From contig JABFFZ010000016.1 of the NCBI GenBank assembly GCA_013112725.1, positions 1 to 64,000 of the forward strand: 64,000 nucleotides of DNA. The letters run 5' to 3'. The stretch is from Chloroflexota bacterium. Its GTDB lineage: Bacteria > Chloroflexota > Anaerolineae > Promineifilales > Promineifilaceae. Position 1 is the first letter of the stretch, and the number at the start of each line of letters is the position of its first letter. The notes beneath the pieces are model-generated. The model did not search any database and was not told the origin of the DNA. It saw only the letters and a program-made list of their open reading frames with translations. The translations under genes were made by a program, and so were the position numbers. Positions 16,863-25,383 of the stretch are shown here, one piece after another.

Positions 16863-17211
16863 AAAGCAGCACATCTTCGGCAATGATGGGATGACCGCGC
16901 CATTTAAGCAGGGAAAGGGCATAGGTGCGACGCAATGAGGCAAAGTCAGCTTTACGGTGCAATTCGGTTTGATTGGCCGGTTCCGGCCAACGGCCGTCGG
17001 CCACCTGCATCAATTCTTTATCATTCATGCTGTTGAGGGCGATCAGGTCGGCATGAAACGCTTCCGGCACTTTGCTGAGAGAGGGGGGCATCCCGGCCTG
17101 AATGCACTGTATGATGACCTCTTGCAGCGGCCATTTGGAGGCATCGGCCATCTCCTTCAGCAGCGTATAATCAATATCTGACAATTCAATGGTGACTTTG
17201 TGGGTTTTCAT
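16861..17211 (-). CDS. Small protein with ribbon-helix-helix-like N-terminus
   Basis: 116 residues. The N-terminus MKTHKVTIELSDIDYTLLKEM followed by a helix (SKWPLQEVIIQCIQAGMPP) looks like a CopG/Arc-type ribbon-helix-helix DNA-binding domain. The C-terminal part (residues 60-116) has a LRRTYALSLLKWRGHPI stretch also seen in small antitoxin-like proteins. No toxin gene is adjacent, as the neighbours are glycosyltransferases. AAGGTG six bases upstream supports the start. It ends in TAG at the start of the GGTGGTTGG repeat. Function is inferred only as possible DNA binding. Confidence 0.65.
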   Translation of the reverse strand: MKTHKVTIELSDIDYTLLKEMADASKWPLQEVIIQCIQAGMPPSLSKVPEAFHADLIALNSMNDKELMQVADGRWPEPANQTELHRKADFASLRRTYALSLLKWRGHPIIAEDVLL

Positions 17212-17274
17212 GGTTTCACCTTCAATAGATAAGATAATGGCTTGTGGCCGGTTTCCAACCGCGCCACCCCTGAC

Positions 17275-18219
17275 TCAATATCCGGCCGGGCGCAAACCAG
17301 ACCGTATAACTAACCAATACGCATGAACACGCTGCCAGCGCAACGGCCGTTTGTGCCCGACCACACCCTTGCCTGCTTCCAGTACCATTTGCGCCAGATA
17401 GTTTAGTAAAAGGAAGAGACGCAGGATAAGGGCGGGGGCACGGCCGTGATATTTCCGAAAGTAGCGTAACTTGGCCCGGTTAAAGTAAATATGGCGCTGC
17501 GCTACTACCTGTTCGCTGCTCTTGCCCTGGTAATGTGTGATCTGGGCGGTGGGCAGATAGACCACCCGCCACCCGGCCATTTTAATGCGGCGGCACCAGT
17601 CGAGTTCTTCCGAGTACATGAAGTACCCCTCGTCCAGGCCGCCAACGGTGTGGGCAATCTCTTGCCGCGTCATCAGGCAGGCGCCCATCACCCAATCCAC
17701 ATCAGCCGTCTGGTCATCGGCCATATCCAGAGCATAATACCTGTCCAAGATTCGCTGGGGCGCTTTGGATTGCAGCCAGGTGCTTTCAAAGAATGCGGTT
17801 GTCAAGGTAGGAAAGCGCCGCCGGGAAGATTGTACCGAGCCGTCTTCATTCAGTAATTGTGCCCCCACGACGCCTACATCCAGATGATTTTCCAGATAAT
17901 CAACCATGTGTACCAGCGCGTTTTCATGGAGGACAGTATCTGGATTAAGCAGTAGTATATAACGGCCGTGCGCTTTGGCAATCCCCATATTGTTCCCACG
18001 TGGAAAGCCGACGTTTTCGTCAGATGCAATCAGCGTTACCTGCGGGAATTCGGCGACGACCATCGCCGCACTGCCATCGGTGGAGGCGCTGTCTACCACA
18101 ATCACCTCGACGGTCAGGTCGCCTTGTGTTTGCACAATGGAACGCAAGCATTCGCGCAGCAACTCGCGCACATTCCAACTCACAATCACAATGGACAACT
18201 GGCGGTCTACCGGTAGCAA
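17275..18219 (-). CDS. Glycosyltransferase family 2 (rhamnosyltransferase-like)
   Basis: A 314-residue GT-A enzyme. It begins LSIVIVSWNVRELLRECLRS and contains VIVVDSASTDGSA, SDENVGFPRGNNMGI and LLLNPDTVL, the nucleotide-sugar and metal-binding region of GT2. The acceptor-side motif EELDWCRRIKMAGW matches the wbbL/rhamnosyltransferase type. There is an amphipathic C-terminus. It probably extends a cell-surface polysaccharide. The first codon is TTG at 18217-18219, with GAGG suitably placed upstream. Downstream of tatD-like and phosphohexomutase genes on the same strand. Confidence 0.87.
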   Translation of the reverse strand: MLPVDRQLSIVIVSWNVRELLRECLRSIVQTQGDLTVEVIVVDSASTDGSAAMVVAEFPQVTLIASDENVGFPRGNNMGIAKAHGRYILLLNPDTVLHENALVHMVDYLENHLDVGVVGAQLLNEDGSVQSSRRRFPTLTTAFFESTWLQSKAPQRILDRYYALDMADDQTADVDWVMGACLMTRQEIAHTVGGLDEGYFMYSEELDWCRRIKMAGWRVVYLPTAQITHYQGKSSEQVVAQRHIYFNRAKLRYFRKYHGRAPALILRLFLLLNYLAQMVLEAGKGVVGHKRPLRWQRVHAYWLVIRSGLRPAGY

Positions 18220-18248
18220 ATCAACCTCTTGTGCTTTGATGTGAATCC

Positions 18249-18285
18249 CTCAATCTCTACCTCAATCTCTAATCTCTAATCTCAT
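18249..18285. repeat. Intergenic word repeat, unit GAGATTAG / GAGATTGAG (single arm)
   Basis: On the coding strand the words AGATTAGAGATTAGAGATTG encode the last residues (RLEIRD) and the TGA of the TatD gene. Only one arm is present. Confidence 0.75.
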
Positions 18286-19080
18286 TTTTGAAAACAACCG
18301 CCGGGCGTTTTGGGTGGTGTGGTGGGCAAACACGGCCGTGTCCATCCCCCTTTCCTGCGCTATCCGCGCTGCTACCTGGGTCACAAAAGCCGGTTCATTG
18401 CGTGACGGCCGTTTGCCACGCGATGCCCCATCGCCCTGTTCCGGCGCCAGATAAGGCGCATCCGTCTCCACCACAATCCGATCCAGCGGCACACGAGCGG
18501 CAATGGCTCGTAATTCGGTCGCTTTTTTATATGTCACCGGCCCGGTGAAACCAAGGTAGTAGCCCATGTCTAAGACCTGCACGGCCGTGTCCCAATCGGC
18601 GGCAAAGGAGTGCAGCACCCCTTTGCCCGGCGTTTCGCGCAGCATCCTAACCACATCTTCGCTGGCCTCCCGGTTGTGTACAATCACCGGCAAATCCAGT
18701 TCCACCGCCAGTTGTAGCTGCTGCCGGAAGGCATGATGCTGCACCGGGTGGGGTGATTTATCCCAATGATAGTCCAACCCAATTTCGCCAATAGCCACCA
18801 CTTTTTCATGCTGCGCCATGTTACGCAGCTTATCTAGCCAGCCATCTTGCCAATCGGCCGTTGAATTGGGATGGACACCCACCGCCGCGTACACTTCGGG
18901 GAATTGTTCGGCCAGGGCGAGTACGGCCGTGCAGTTTTCCAGATCAATTGCCGGTACAACGATGCGCACCACCCCCGCCGCTACCGCCCGCGCCACCACG
19001 GCCGCCCGGTCGGCGTCAAAGCGATGAAAGGCAAGATGGCAGTGGGTGTCTATCAGCATTCGTAGTTTGTTGCCCGTCAT
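18262..19080 (-). CDS. TatD-family metal-dependent hydrolase (DNase)
   Basis: 272 residues of the TatD/YcfH amidohydrolase fold. Motifs are DTHCHLAF (metal ligands), AIGEIGLDYHW (Glu ligand), VIVHNREAS, HSFAADWD and ETDAPYLAPE, all in order and intact. The family has 3'-5' exonuclease or AP-related activity in DNA quality control; exact substrates vary. The ATG at 19080 starts one base after the stop of the phosphohexomutase, suggesting coupling; the second in-frame ATG (19057-19059, MLIDTHCH) matches the usual start of the family. The C-terminal RLEIRD is encoded by an intergenic-type repeat. Confidence 0.92.
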   Translation of the reverse strand: MTGNKLRMLIDTHCHLAFHRFDADRAAVVARAVAAGVVRIVVPAIDLENCTAVLALAEQFPEVYAAVGVHPNSTADWQDGWLDKLRNMAQHEKVVAIGEIGLDYHWDKSPHPVQHHAFRQQLQLAVELDLPVIVHNREASEDVVRMLRETPGKGVLHSFAADWDTAVQVLDMGYYLGFTGPVTYKKATELRAIAARVPLDRIVVETDAPYLAPEQGDGASRGKRPSRNEPAFVTQVAARIAQERGMDTAVFAHHTTQNARRLFSKMRLEIRD

Positions 19081-19083
19081 CCG

Positions 19084-20505
19084 TTACTGCGACAAACCGG
19101 CCAGGCGCAGGCCGTCTTCCAGGATCGCCTGTACCCGGTCTTCGTGCGTCGTTTCGCAGTAGACGCGGATAATGGGTTCGGTGCCGCTAAAGCGCACCAG
19201 CAGCCAGCCGCCATCTTCCATGACAAACTGATGCCCATCAATGGTGACAATATCGGTTACTTTGAGGCCGCCAATGGTAGACGGCCGTGCCGCATCCATA
19301 TTGTGCCAGATTTCCGCCCGCCGTCCCTGGTCAAAGGTGGAATCTACCCGGTTGTAAAAATGGGGGCCAACCAGTTCAAACAGCGCCGCCAGCAGTTCCG
19401 ACGGTTTCTTGCCCGTCAGCCGCATCATGTCCAGCATATACAGCCCGGCCAGAATACCATCCCGTTCCGGCACATGCCCGCGAAAGGCATAACCGCCGCT
19501 CTCCTCGCCGCCAATCAAGCCATCCACCTCTACCATTTTGGGGGCGATGTATTTGAAGCCCACCCCCGTTTCATGCACCGGCACACCATAAATCTGGCCC
19601 AGTTTGTTCAGCATTTTGGTGGTGGAGATGGTCTTGACAATGGGGCCGCGTTCGCCGCGCACTTCCAACAGGTAGTAGCCCATCAGCCCATACACGCGCA
19701 GTTGGTCCATAAACTGCCCGTTTTCGTCGCCAAAACCCACCCGGTCGGCGTCGCCGTCGTTGATGATAACCACATCTGCGCCCACCGTGGCGGCAAAGCT
19801 GAGGCCGTGATCCACGTTCGGCGGAATGGGTTCGGGGCGGGTCATGTGCGGGAAGAGAGGGTTGCGCTCGTTGTGGACTTCGGTGAGATGGGTACGGCCG
19901 TTCGCCAGCAGCCGCGGAAACCAGCCCGCCCCGTTGCCCCACATACAATCCACCAGCACGTTGAAACCGGCATTTTTGATGGCCTCAATGTCCACCAGCC
20001 GGTGTAGTTGGGCGATGTAGGCGGGGGCGGGATCGAAGGTGTGGACACGGCCGTCGCTCAACGCATCATCCAGCTTCATCCGTTTCACCCCGTCCAGGTC
20101 GGGAATAGCCGCCTCAATCTTCTTTAAATCTGTTGGCGGAATGGCCCCACCCAGGGGGTCACGCACCTTAAAGCCGCAGTCCCAGGGTGGATTGTGGCTG
20201 GCGGTAATGTTAATGGCCCCACCTGCCTGTTTATCCACCACCGCATACGAAATCGTCGGCGTCGGCGTGGCCCCGTCTGTCAGCCAGACATGAATGTCAT
20301 TGGCTGCCAGCACTTCCGCCGCCGCCGCCGCAAAAAACTCCGCCTGAAAGCGTTTGTCATACCCAATCACAACGCCTTTTTCCGCCAGCCCTTGCTGGTG
20401 TAAAAAGTTGGCAAACCCCTGCGCGCAGCGGCGCACATTGTCAAACGTATAATCTTCGGCAATCCGCCCTCGCCAGCCGTCCGTGCCAAATTTGATGTCG
20501 CTCAT
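19084..20505 (-). CDS. Phosphoglucomutase/phosphomannomutase (alpha-D-phosphohexomutase)
   Basis: 473 residues with all four domains. [15 protein letters not shown] starts domain 1; [14 protein letters not shown] carries the phosphoserine loop; [12 protein letters not shown] is the metal loop; [13 protein letters not shown] is the sugar loop; [15 protein letters not shown] is the phosphate-binding loop. It interconverts hexose 6- and 1-phosphates, feeding nucleotide-sugar synthesis. With gmd next to it and manC elsewhere in the window, a phosphomannomutase role is plausible, but the sequence alone does not choose between glucose and mannose. AAGGAAATCAAC before the ATG is a ribosome-binding site. 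Confidence 0.92.
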   Translation of the reverse strand: MSDIKFGTDGWRGRIAEDYTFDNVRRCAQGFANFLHQQGLAEKGVVIGYDKRFQAEFFAAAAAEVLAANDIHVWLTDGATPTPTISYAVVDKQAGGAINITASHNPPWDCGFKVRDPLGGAIPPTDLKKIEAAIPDLDGVKRMKLDDALSDGRVHTFDPAPAYIAQLHRLVDIEAIKNAGFNVLVDCMWGNGAGWFPRLLANGRTHLTEVHNERNPLFPHMTRPEPIPPNVDHGLSFAATVGADVVIINDGDADRVGFGDENGQFMDQLRVYGLMGYYLLEVRGERGPIVKTISTTKMLNKLGQIYGVPVHETGVGFKYIAPKMVEVDGLIGGEESGGYAFRGHVPERDGILAGLYMLDMMRLTGKKPSELLAALFELVGPHFYNRVDSTFDQGRRAEIWHNMDAARPSTIGGLKVTDIVTIDGHQFVMEDGGWLLVRFSGTEPIIRVYCETTHEDRVQAILEDGLRLAGLSQ

Positions 20506-20520
20506 GTTGATTTCCTTGTT

Positions 20521-20588
20521 CGTTATCCGTTATCCGTGAACCGTGAACCGTAACCCGTGAACCGTGAACCGATTACGGGTTACGGTTT
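20521..20588. repeat. Intergenic word-repeat hairpin, unit CCGTGAA / CCGTTAT
   Basis: Coding strand: CGTAAACCGTAACCCGTAAT, then CGGTTCACGGTTCACGGGTT and further CGGTTCA words, so the two sides can pair. It lies between gmd and the phosphohexomutase gene. Confidence 0.8.
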
Positions 20589-20600
20589 ACGAACTACGCA

Positions 20601-21611
<1,011 letters not shown>

Positions 21612-21651
21612 TTATAGCGTAGGTGATGGGTAGCCGGTAATCGTTTATTGG

Positions 21652-21966
21652 TCACAGTCCCAGCCACAGCCGCAGAGAATCATCAATCAAAGTAAGCTGT
21701 GATTGAGTTAATGTGCCTAATTTTCTGATGAGCTTGGCGTATGGATTGGTAACGATATTTTGTGCATCGAAGGCGCCTGCGCGCAAGAATTTGACCGGAA
21801 TAACGACTTCAAATCGGGAGCCTCTGACGCTGGTTGTATGCGGTACTAATGTTACTAAAGCCCGATGTTCATCCTGAACGGGAATGCTGCAAACGAGACA
21901 CGGCCGTACCTTTGCCGTCATGCCTAAATCTACGAGCCACACTTCACCACGTCTGGGCAAGGCCAT
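21652..21966 (-). CDS. MazF/PemK-family toxin (endoribonuclease)
   Basis: 104 residues with the PemK/MazF fold: RRGEVWLVDLGM at the N-terminus, KVRPCLVCSI (the conserved R-P motif), VTLVPHTTSV and a C-terminal LTQSQLTLIDDSLRLWLGL helix. Family members cleave mRNA at short sequences. The ATG at 21964-21966 lies inside the last codons of the upstream small gene (23-base overlap), the usual coupling of antitoxin and toxin. The target sequence and activity cannot be predicted. Confidence 0.88.
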   Translation of the reverse strand: MALPRRGEVWLVDLGMTAKVRPCLVCSIPVQDEHRALVTLVPHTTSVRGSRFEVVIPVKFLRAGAFDAQNIVTNPYAKLIRKLGTLTQSQLTLIDDSLRLWLGL

Positions 21967-22150
21967 CGGCTACTTCCTGTTGGTCGAGTTCTAAGAAAAC
22001 AGCTTCCGCGCTTAACAAAAGTTCCTCATCAGAGAGTGCGGCATAGTTCAGGTCAGAGATGCGCCGCAATACCTCAAAGGCAAACTGCTTCTTTTCTCTC
22101 TCGCTCAATCGCTCAAATGAATCAATTAGAAATTCTACAGCTATCGTCAT
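21944..22150 (-). CDS. Antitoxin partner of the MazF-type toxin
   Basis: 68 residues, acidic and mainly helical: MTIAVEFLIDSFERLSEREKKQ, then ALSDEELLLSAEAVFLELDQQE. Short, upstream of and overlapping the MazF gene, which is the standard antitoxin position. It has no obvious DNA-binding fold of the AbrB or ribbon-helix-helix type, so it belongs to a less common antitoxin group. GAGG seven bases before the ATG supports the start. Assignment rests mainly on position. Confidence 0.75.
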   Translation of the reverse strand: MTIAVEFLIDSFERLSEREKKQFAFEVLRRISDLNYAALSDEELLLSAEAVFLELDQQEVADGLAQTW

Positions 22151-22231
22151 GGTTTAGCCTCAATTTTCTTCAGTACAGCTCCCCAAGCGGTTAAAATTAT
22201 AACACACCTCACAGCAGTAAAAGCGTCCCTA

Positions 22232-23011
22232 TTATGCCTTATGGCTTGTCAAAATATAAATGATGTGCGATTTCTGGCGGCGCACGGCCGTTGGCAGCCA
22301 TCGTTCTAACCGTGCAAAATAACCCAACCCCCACATCACCAGCGCCTCAAACGTGCCGCTCTCTGCCTGGGCACGCTGTTCCGCGCTGCGGCTGACGCCG
22401 GTGGGGAAGGGGGGCATGTCTATGTAGCCTGACCGGGTGACCAGGTGACCAGGTGACAGGGTGGGGAGGTCGGAGAGGTGGAGGGTGGACAGGCCACTGT
22501 GGGCGGCGTGGTCAGGGTTGGCGGCGTTAGGGCAGAAGAGGGCGACGGCCGTGGCCAGTTCCTGTTGTTTTTGTACATAGATTAACCGCTCCGCCGTCGC
22601 TAAACGCTGGATGACCTCGTTGGAAATTGCCAGGTCAAACGGGTCAGTCACCCCGGCCATTTCCGCCATGTTGGGGACGAGACACAGGTCAATGGACACG
22701 GCCGTCAGCCACCCCATTTGTTGCGCTTTTGCCCATGATGTCTGAAACTTGTCCATCGCTGCCGGGCGGTCGTCGGCGACAACGGCCGTGGCCCCTAACT
22801 CCTCTGCCAGCAGCAGATAATCCAGGCTGCAACCATACTTTTCCGGCAGCCCGGCGATGAGCAGCCGTTTTACCGGGGGGATGGTGGGCAGCCACGACCG
22901 TAATACCAATCGTTTGGCAAAATACTCGTAAGCTGTGCCCACACCTTCCCCTTCGGCCAGCGCCAGGGTATAAAGCGATTTGATAGAAGTGTGTGAAATT
23001 GTTTTTTTCAT
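22232..23011 (-). CDS. Methyltransferase-like protein
   Basis: 259 residues with a Rossmann-like core: RLLIAGLPEKYGCSLDYLLL takes the place of methyltransferase motif I, ATAVVADD motif II, and DPFDLAISNEVIQRLATAE the post-IV region. A SAM-dependent methyltransferase is the best reading, though the glycine loop is unusual (AGLPEKYG rather than GxGxG). Its position in the polysaccharide region suggests action on a sugar or a lipid-linked intermediate. The ATG directly follows a CCAATTAC-type repeat with no Shine-Dalgarno. Confidence 0.6.
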   Translation of the reverse strand: MKKTISHTSIKSLYTLALAEGEGVGTAYEYFAKRLVLRSWLPTIPPVKRLLIAGLPEKYGCSLDYLLLAEELGATAVVADDRPAAMDKFQTSWAKAQQMGWLTAVSIDLCLVPNMAEMAGVTDPFDLAISNEVIQRLATAERLIYVQKQQELATAVALFCPNAANPDHAAHSGLSTLHLSDLPTLSPGHLVTRSGYIDMPPFPTGVSRSAEQRAQAESGTFEALVMWGLGYFARLERWLPTAVRRQKSHIIYILTSHKA

Positions 23012-23012
23012 A

Positions 23013-23065
23013 TAATTGGGTAATTGGGTAATTGAGTAATTGGGCGTGTCAATTACCCAATTACA
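23013..23065. repeat. Intergenic word-repeat hairpin, unit TAATTGGG
   Basis: On the coding strand it starts with the TAA stop of the epimerase gene (ATG TAA TTG GGT) and ends at the ATG of the methyltransferase-like gene. The arms are unequal, two and four words. Confidence 0.9.
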
Positions 23066-24050
23066 TTTTCTCCAGTAAGCCTTTCTCTTGGTACCATGCT
23101 ACCGTCCGCACCACGCCGGTTGTCAGGCTGAAGCGGGGGGTGTAACCCAATTCGTGGTGTGCTTTTTGCCAGCTAAACCGGCGGTCGTCGCTGAAAAAGG
23201 CGACCCCGTCGCGGCTGAGCGGCGGCGTGGTTTTGAACAGTGCGCCGCCGATTTCTAGCGCCGTGGCCCCGGCCATGGCCAGCCAGTGGGGTAAATTGCG
23301 TGTGGGCGGCGGAACGCCTACGGCCGTCGCAATCGTATCAGCCAGCGCCCGAAACGTCACCGGTTCTGGCCCGGCGATGTGATAAACCTGGCCGTGCCGC
23401 CCCTGTTTCAGGCAACGCAGCATCCCGTCTACGGCGTCATCAATATAGGTGGGGTGGCAGGTGGCACGGCCGTGATCAATCGTAAAGAATCGCCCTTTTT
23501 GGATCGCCTGAAATAACCCCAGCACGTGCATATCTGTTGGCCCGTAGATAAATTCCGGCCGGGTGATCACCACCGGCGTACCCTGCCGGGCAAAAATCTG
23601 GGTCACCATTTCCGCCGCCGCCTTGCTGCGTTCATAGGCATTGGAAGGGGCAGGGGGGGCGTTTTCATCGGCCGGCGGGCCGTTGATTGGCCCTAAGACA
23701 CCGGGGCTGCTGACGTACAGCACTTTGGGCGGGTTATCCAGCTTTTCAATTTCACCCAGGACGTTGCTGGTACCGTTGACGTGCAGTTGGTGATAGGCCG
23801 ATTCAGGTACACCGGCCCGCCCCAACATGCCGGCGGCATGAATGACCCCATCCACCCAGTCAAATACCCCTGCCAGTGATTCGCGGACGGTAACATCCCC
23901 TTCCATCCAGGTAACAGGCAGTCCATCCAGGCGCGAACGGTCAGACGACGGCCGTACCAGCCCAAACAGTTCCGCCCCTTCCGCCGCCAATGCTCGCGCC
24001 AGCGCGCTGCCCACAAAGCCGGTGATACCGGTGATCAATACTTTGCTCAT
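23061..24050 (-). CDS. NAD-dependent epimerase/dehydratase
   Basis: A 329-residue extended SDR enzyme. ITGITGFVGSALARAL binds the nucleotide; VIHAAGMLGRAG, YVSSPGVLG (catalytic Ser region) and NAYERSKAAAE (YxxxK) follow. The C-terminal half contains YHIAGPEPVTFRALAD, common in nucleotide-sugar epimerases and 3-beta-HSD-like enzymes. The substrate is probably an NDP-sugar, given the surrounding genes. The start at MSKVLITGITG (24048-24050) follows AAGGAAC; the upstream in-frame codons are repeat. The TAA stop is part of the next repeat. Confidence 0.87.
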   Translation of the reverse strand: MSKVLITGITGFVGSALARALAAEGAELFGLVRPSSDRSRLDGLPVTWMEGDVTVRESLAGVFDWVDGVIHAAGMLGRAGVPESAYHQLHVNGTSNVLGEIEKLDNPPKVLYVSSPGVLGPINGPPADENAPPAPSNAYERSKAAAEMVTQIFARQGTPVVITRPEFIYGPTDMHVLGLFQAIQKGRFFTIDHGRATCHPTYIDDAVDGMLRCLKQGRHGQVYHIAGPEPVTFRALADTIATAVGVPPPTRNLPHWLAMAGATALEIGGALFKTTPPLSRDGVAFFSDDRRFSWQKAHHELGYTPRFSLTTGVVRTVAWYQEKGLLEKM

Positions 24051-24062
24051 AGTTCCTTGATC

Positions 24063-24109
24063 GTGATGCGTGATGCGTGAGGGTCTGTCGGTCACGCATC
24101 ACGCATCAT
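24063..24109. repeat. Intergenic word-repeat hairpin, unit TGATGCG
   Basis: Arms GTGATGCGTGATGCGTGA and TCACGCATCACGCATCAT around a nine-base loop. On the minus strand the arm encodes the last residues MMRDA and the TGA of the citrate synthase gene. Confidence 0.9.
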
Positions 24110-25333
24110 GGCTAACGGCCCCACATACCGGGCGCGGGGCCGGATCATCTGGTCTTGTTCAACTTGCTCCAGGGCGTGGCCGAGCCAGCCGACGGTGCGG
24201 CCGAGGGCAAAGAGCGCCAGCGGCGCACCCGGTGGTAGATTGGCCGCCCAGGCCAGTGTTACCAACGCAAAGTCAATGTTTGGGTGGCGTCCAACGGCCG
24301 TTGCCATTTCCGCCACCACTTGCTGCGCCAACTGCCAGCCAGGGGGCGCCGGGTAAACGGCGGCAATCTTCGCCAGCAATGCCCGCCCGCGTGGGTCGCC
24401 CTCCAGGTAAAGCGGATGCCCGAAGCCGGGAATCTCCTCGCCGCGCCGCAGCCGGGCGGTAATGGCGGCCCGCGCATTATCCGGCGTGCCCACCTCCCGC
24501 AAAAAGGCGTCTACCCGTTCCGTTGCCCCGCCGTGCAGCGTACCTTGCAGCGCCGCCAGCCCGGCCATCACCACCGCATACGGCGTGGCCCGCGCTGATG
24601 CCACCACCCGCGCCGCAAAGGCGGAGACGTTCAATTCATGGTCGGCGCAGTAAATGAGGGCGCTTTCTAGCAAGGGTGTAACGACTGGGTCCGCTCCCCA
24701 GGCGCGTTGTAAAGCTGATGAAATGGAGCCAGAGATGGGTTGGCCGGTCACGGCCGTAGCCAGCAGCAGTAAAATGCGTTGCCCGGTCTGGTAGACGGTC
24801 GTAGGCTGCCAATCATACGCTGCCAGATCGTGGCCCATGGCCAACGGCAGCACCGTTTGCAGCCGCTCCATCAGCGCCAACTGGCGAATGTGCGGCCAGA
24901 GCGGGGCGATGGGCGCCCACTGCGAATTGATGTCCGCCGTGAACTGCGCCCCGGTGGTTAGCTCTTGCCGCCAGATCAGATTGGCGACGTCGGCAAAGGT
25001 ATGGGCGTCTGGCAGGGTGAGGGTGTCGTACCCGCGATAGGTAAGATGGCCGTTGTCAATGAGCGTGATGGCCGATTCTAACACGGGTGCGCCCCAATGT
25101 AACGCGGTTTGCACGGCCGTCTTGACGGCCGTTTCCGCGGCCACTTCGGGGCGGCGGCGCATTTCCTTGCGCGTTTTCAGCGCGGCCACATCCTCGGCCC
25201 GGTAACGCCGGGCACGGCTTGGCCCTTCGCCCGCTTCCGAGCGAATCAGCCCCCTGCTGACGTAGGCATATAACGTCGGCAGGCTAATGCCTAATTCGGC
25301 GGCGGCTTGTTTGGCGGAAAGGTGGGTGGTCAT
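24092..25333 (-). CDS. Citrate synthase-like protein with N-terminal helix-turn-helix domain
   Basis: 413 residues. Residues 1-60 form a MerR/excisionase-like helix-turn-helix (SAKQAAAELGISLPTLYAYVSRGLIRSE), then a citrate synthase body. Catalytic residues are kept: His in YCADHELNVSAFAARV, His in GFGHPLYLEGDPR and Asp in HPNIDFALVTLAW. So it could be an active citrate or methylcitrate synthase that also binds DNA, a fusion type known in several bacterial phyla but little studied. The ATG follows the CCAATTAC repeat by two bases. A conventional citrate synthase lies 2 kb away on the other strand. Confidence 0.88.
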   Translation of the reverse strand: MTTHLSAKQAAAELGISLPTLYAYVSRGLIRSEAGEGPSRARRYRAEDVAALKTRKEMRRRPEVAAETAVKTAVQTALHWGAPVLESAITLIDNGHLTYRGYDTLTLPDAHTFADVANLIWRQELTTGAQFTADINSQWAPIAPLWPHIRQLALMERLQTVLPLAMGHDLAAYDWQPTTVYQTGQRILLLLATAVTGQPISGSISSALQRAWGADPVVTPLLESALIYCADHELNVSAFAARVVASARATPYAVVMAGLAALQGTLHGGATERVDAFLREVGTPDNARAAITARLRRGEEIPGFGHPLYLEGDPRGRALLAKIAAVYPAPPGWQLAQQVVAEMATAVGRHPNIDFALVTLAWAANLPPGAPLALFALGRTVGWLGHALEQVEQDQMIRPRARYVGPLAMMRDA

Positions 25334-25334
25334 T

Positions 25335-25367
25335 TGTAATTGGGTAATTGGGTAATTGGGTAATTGA
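25335..25367. repeat. Intergenic word repeat, unit TAATTGGG (single arm)
   Basis: Four copies in a row, pointing into the start of the citrate synthase-like gene. The opposite side, at the end of the MutS-like gene, uses another word (GGTGA). Confidence 0.85.
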
Positions 25368-25383
25368 TCACCGTGTCACCCCT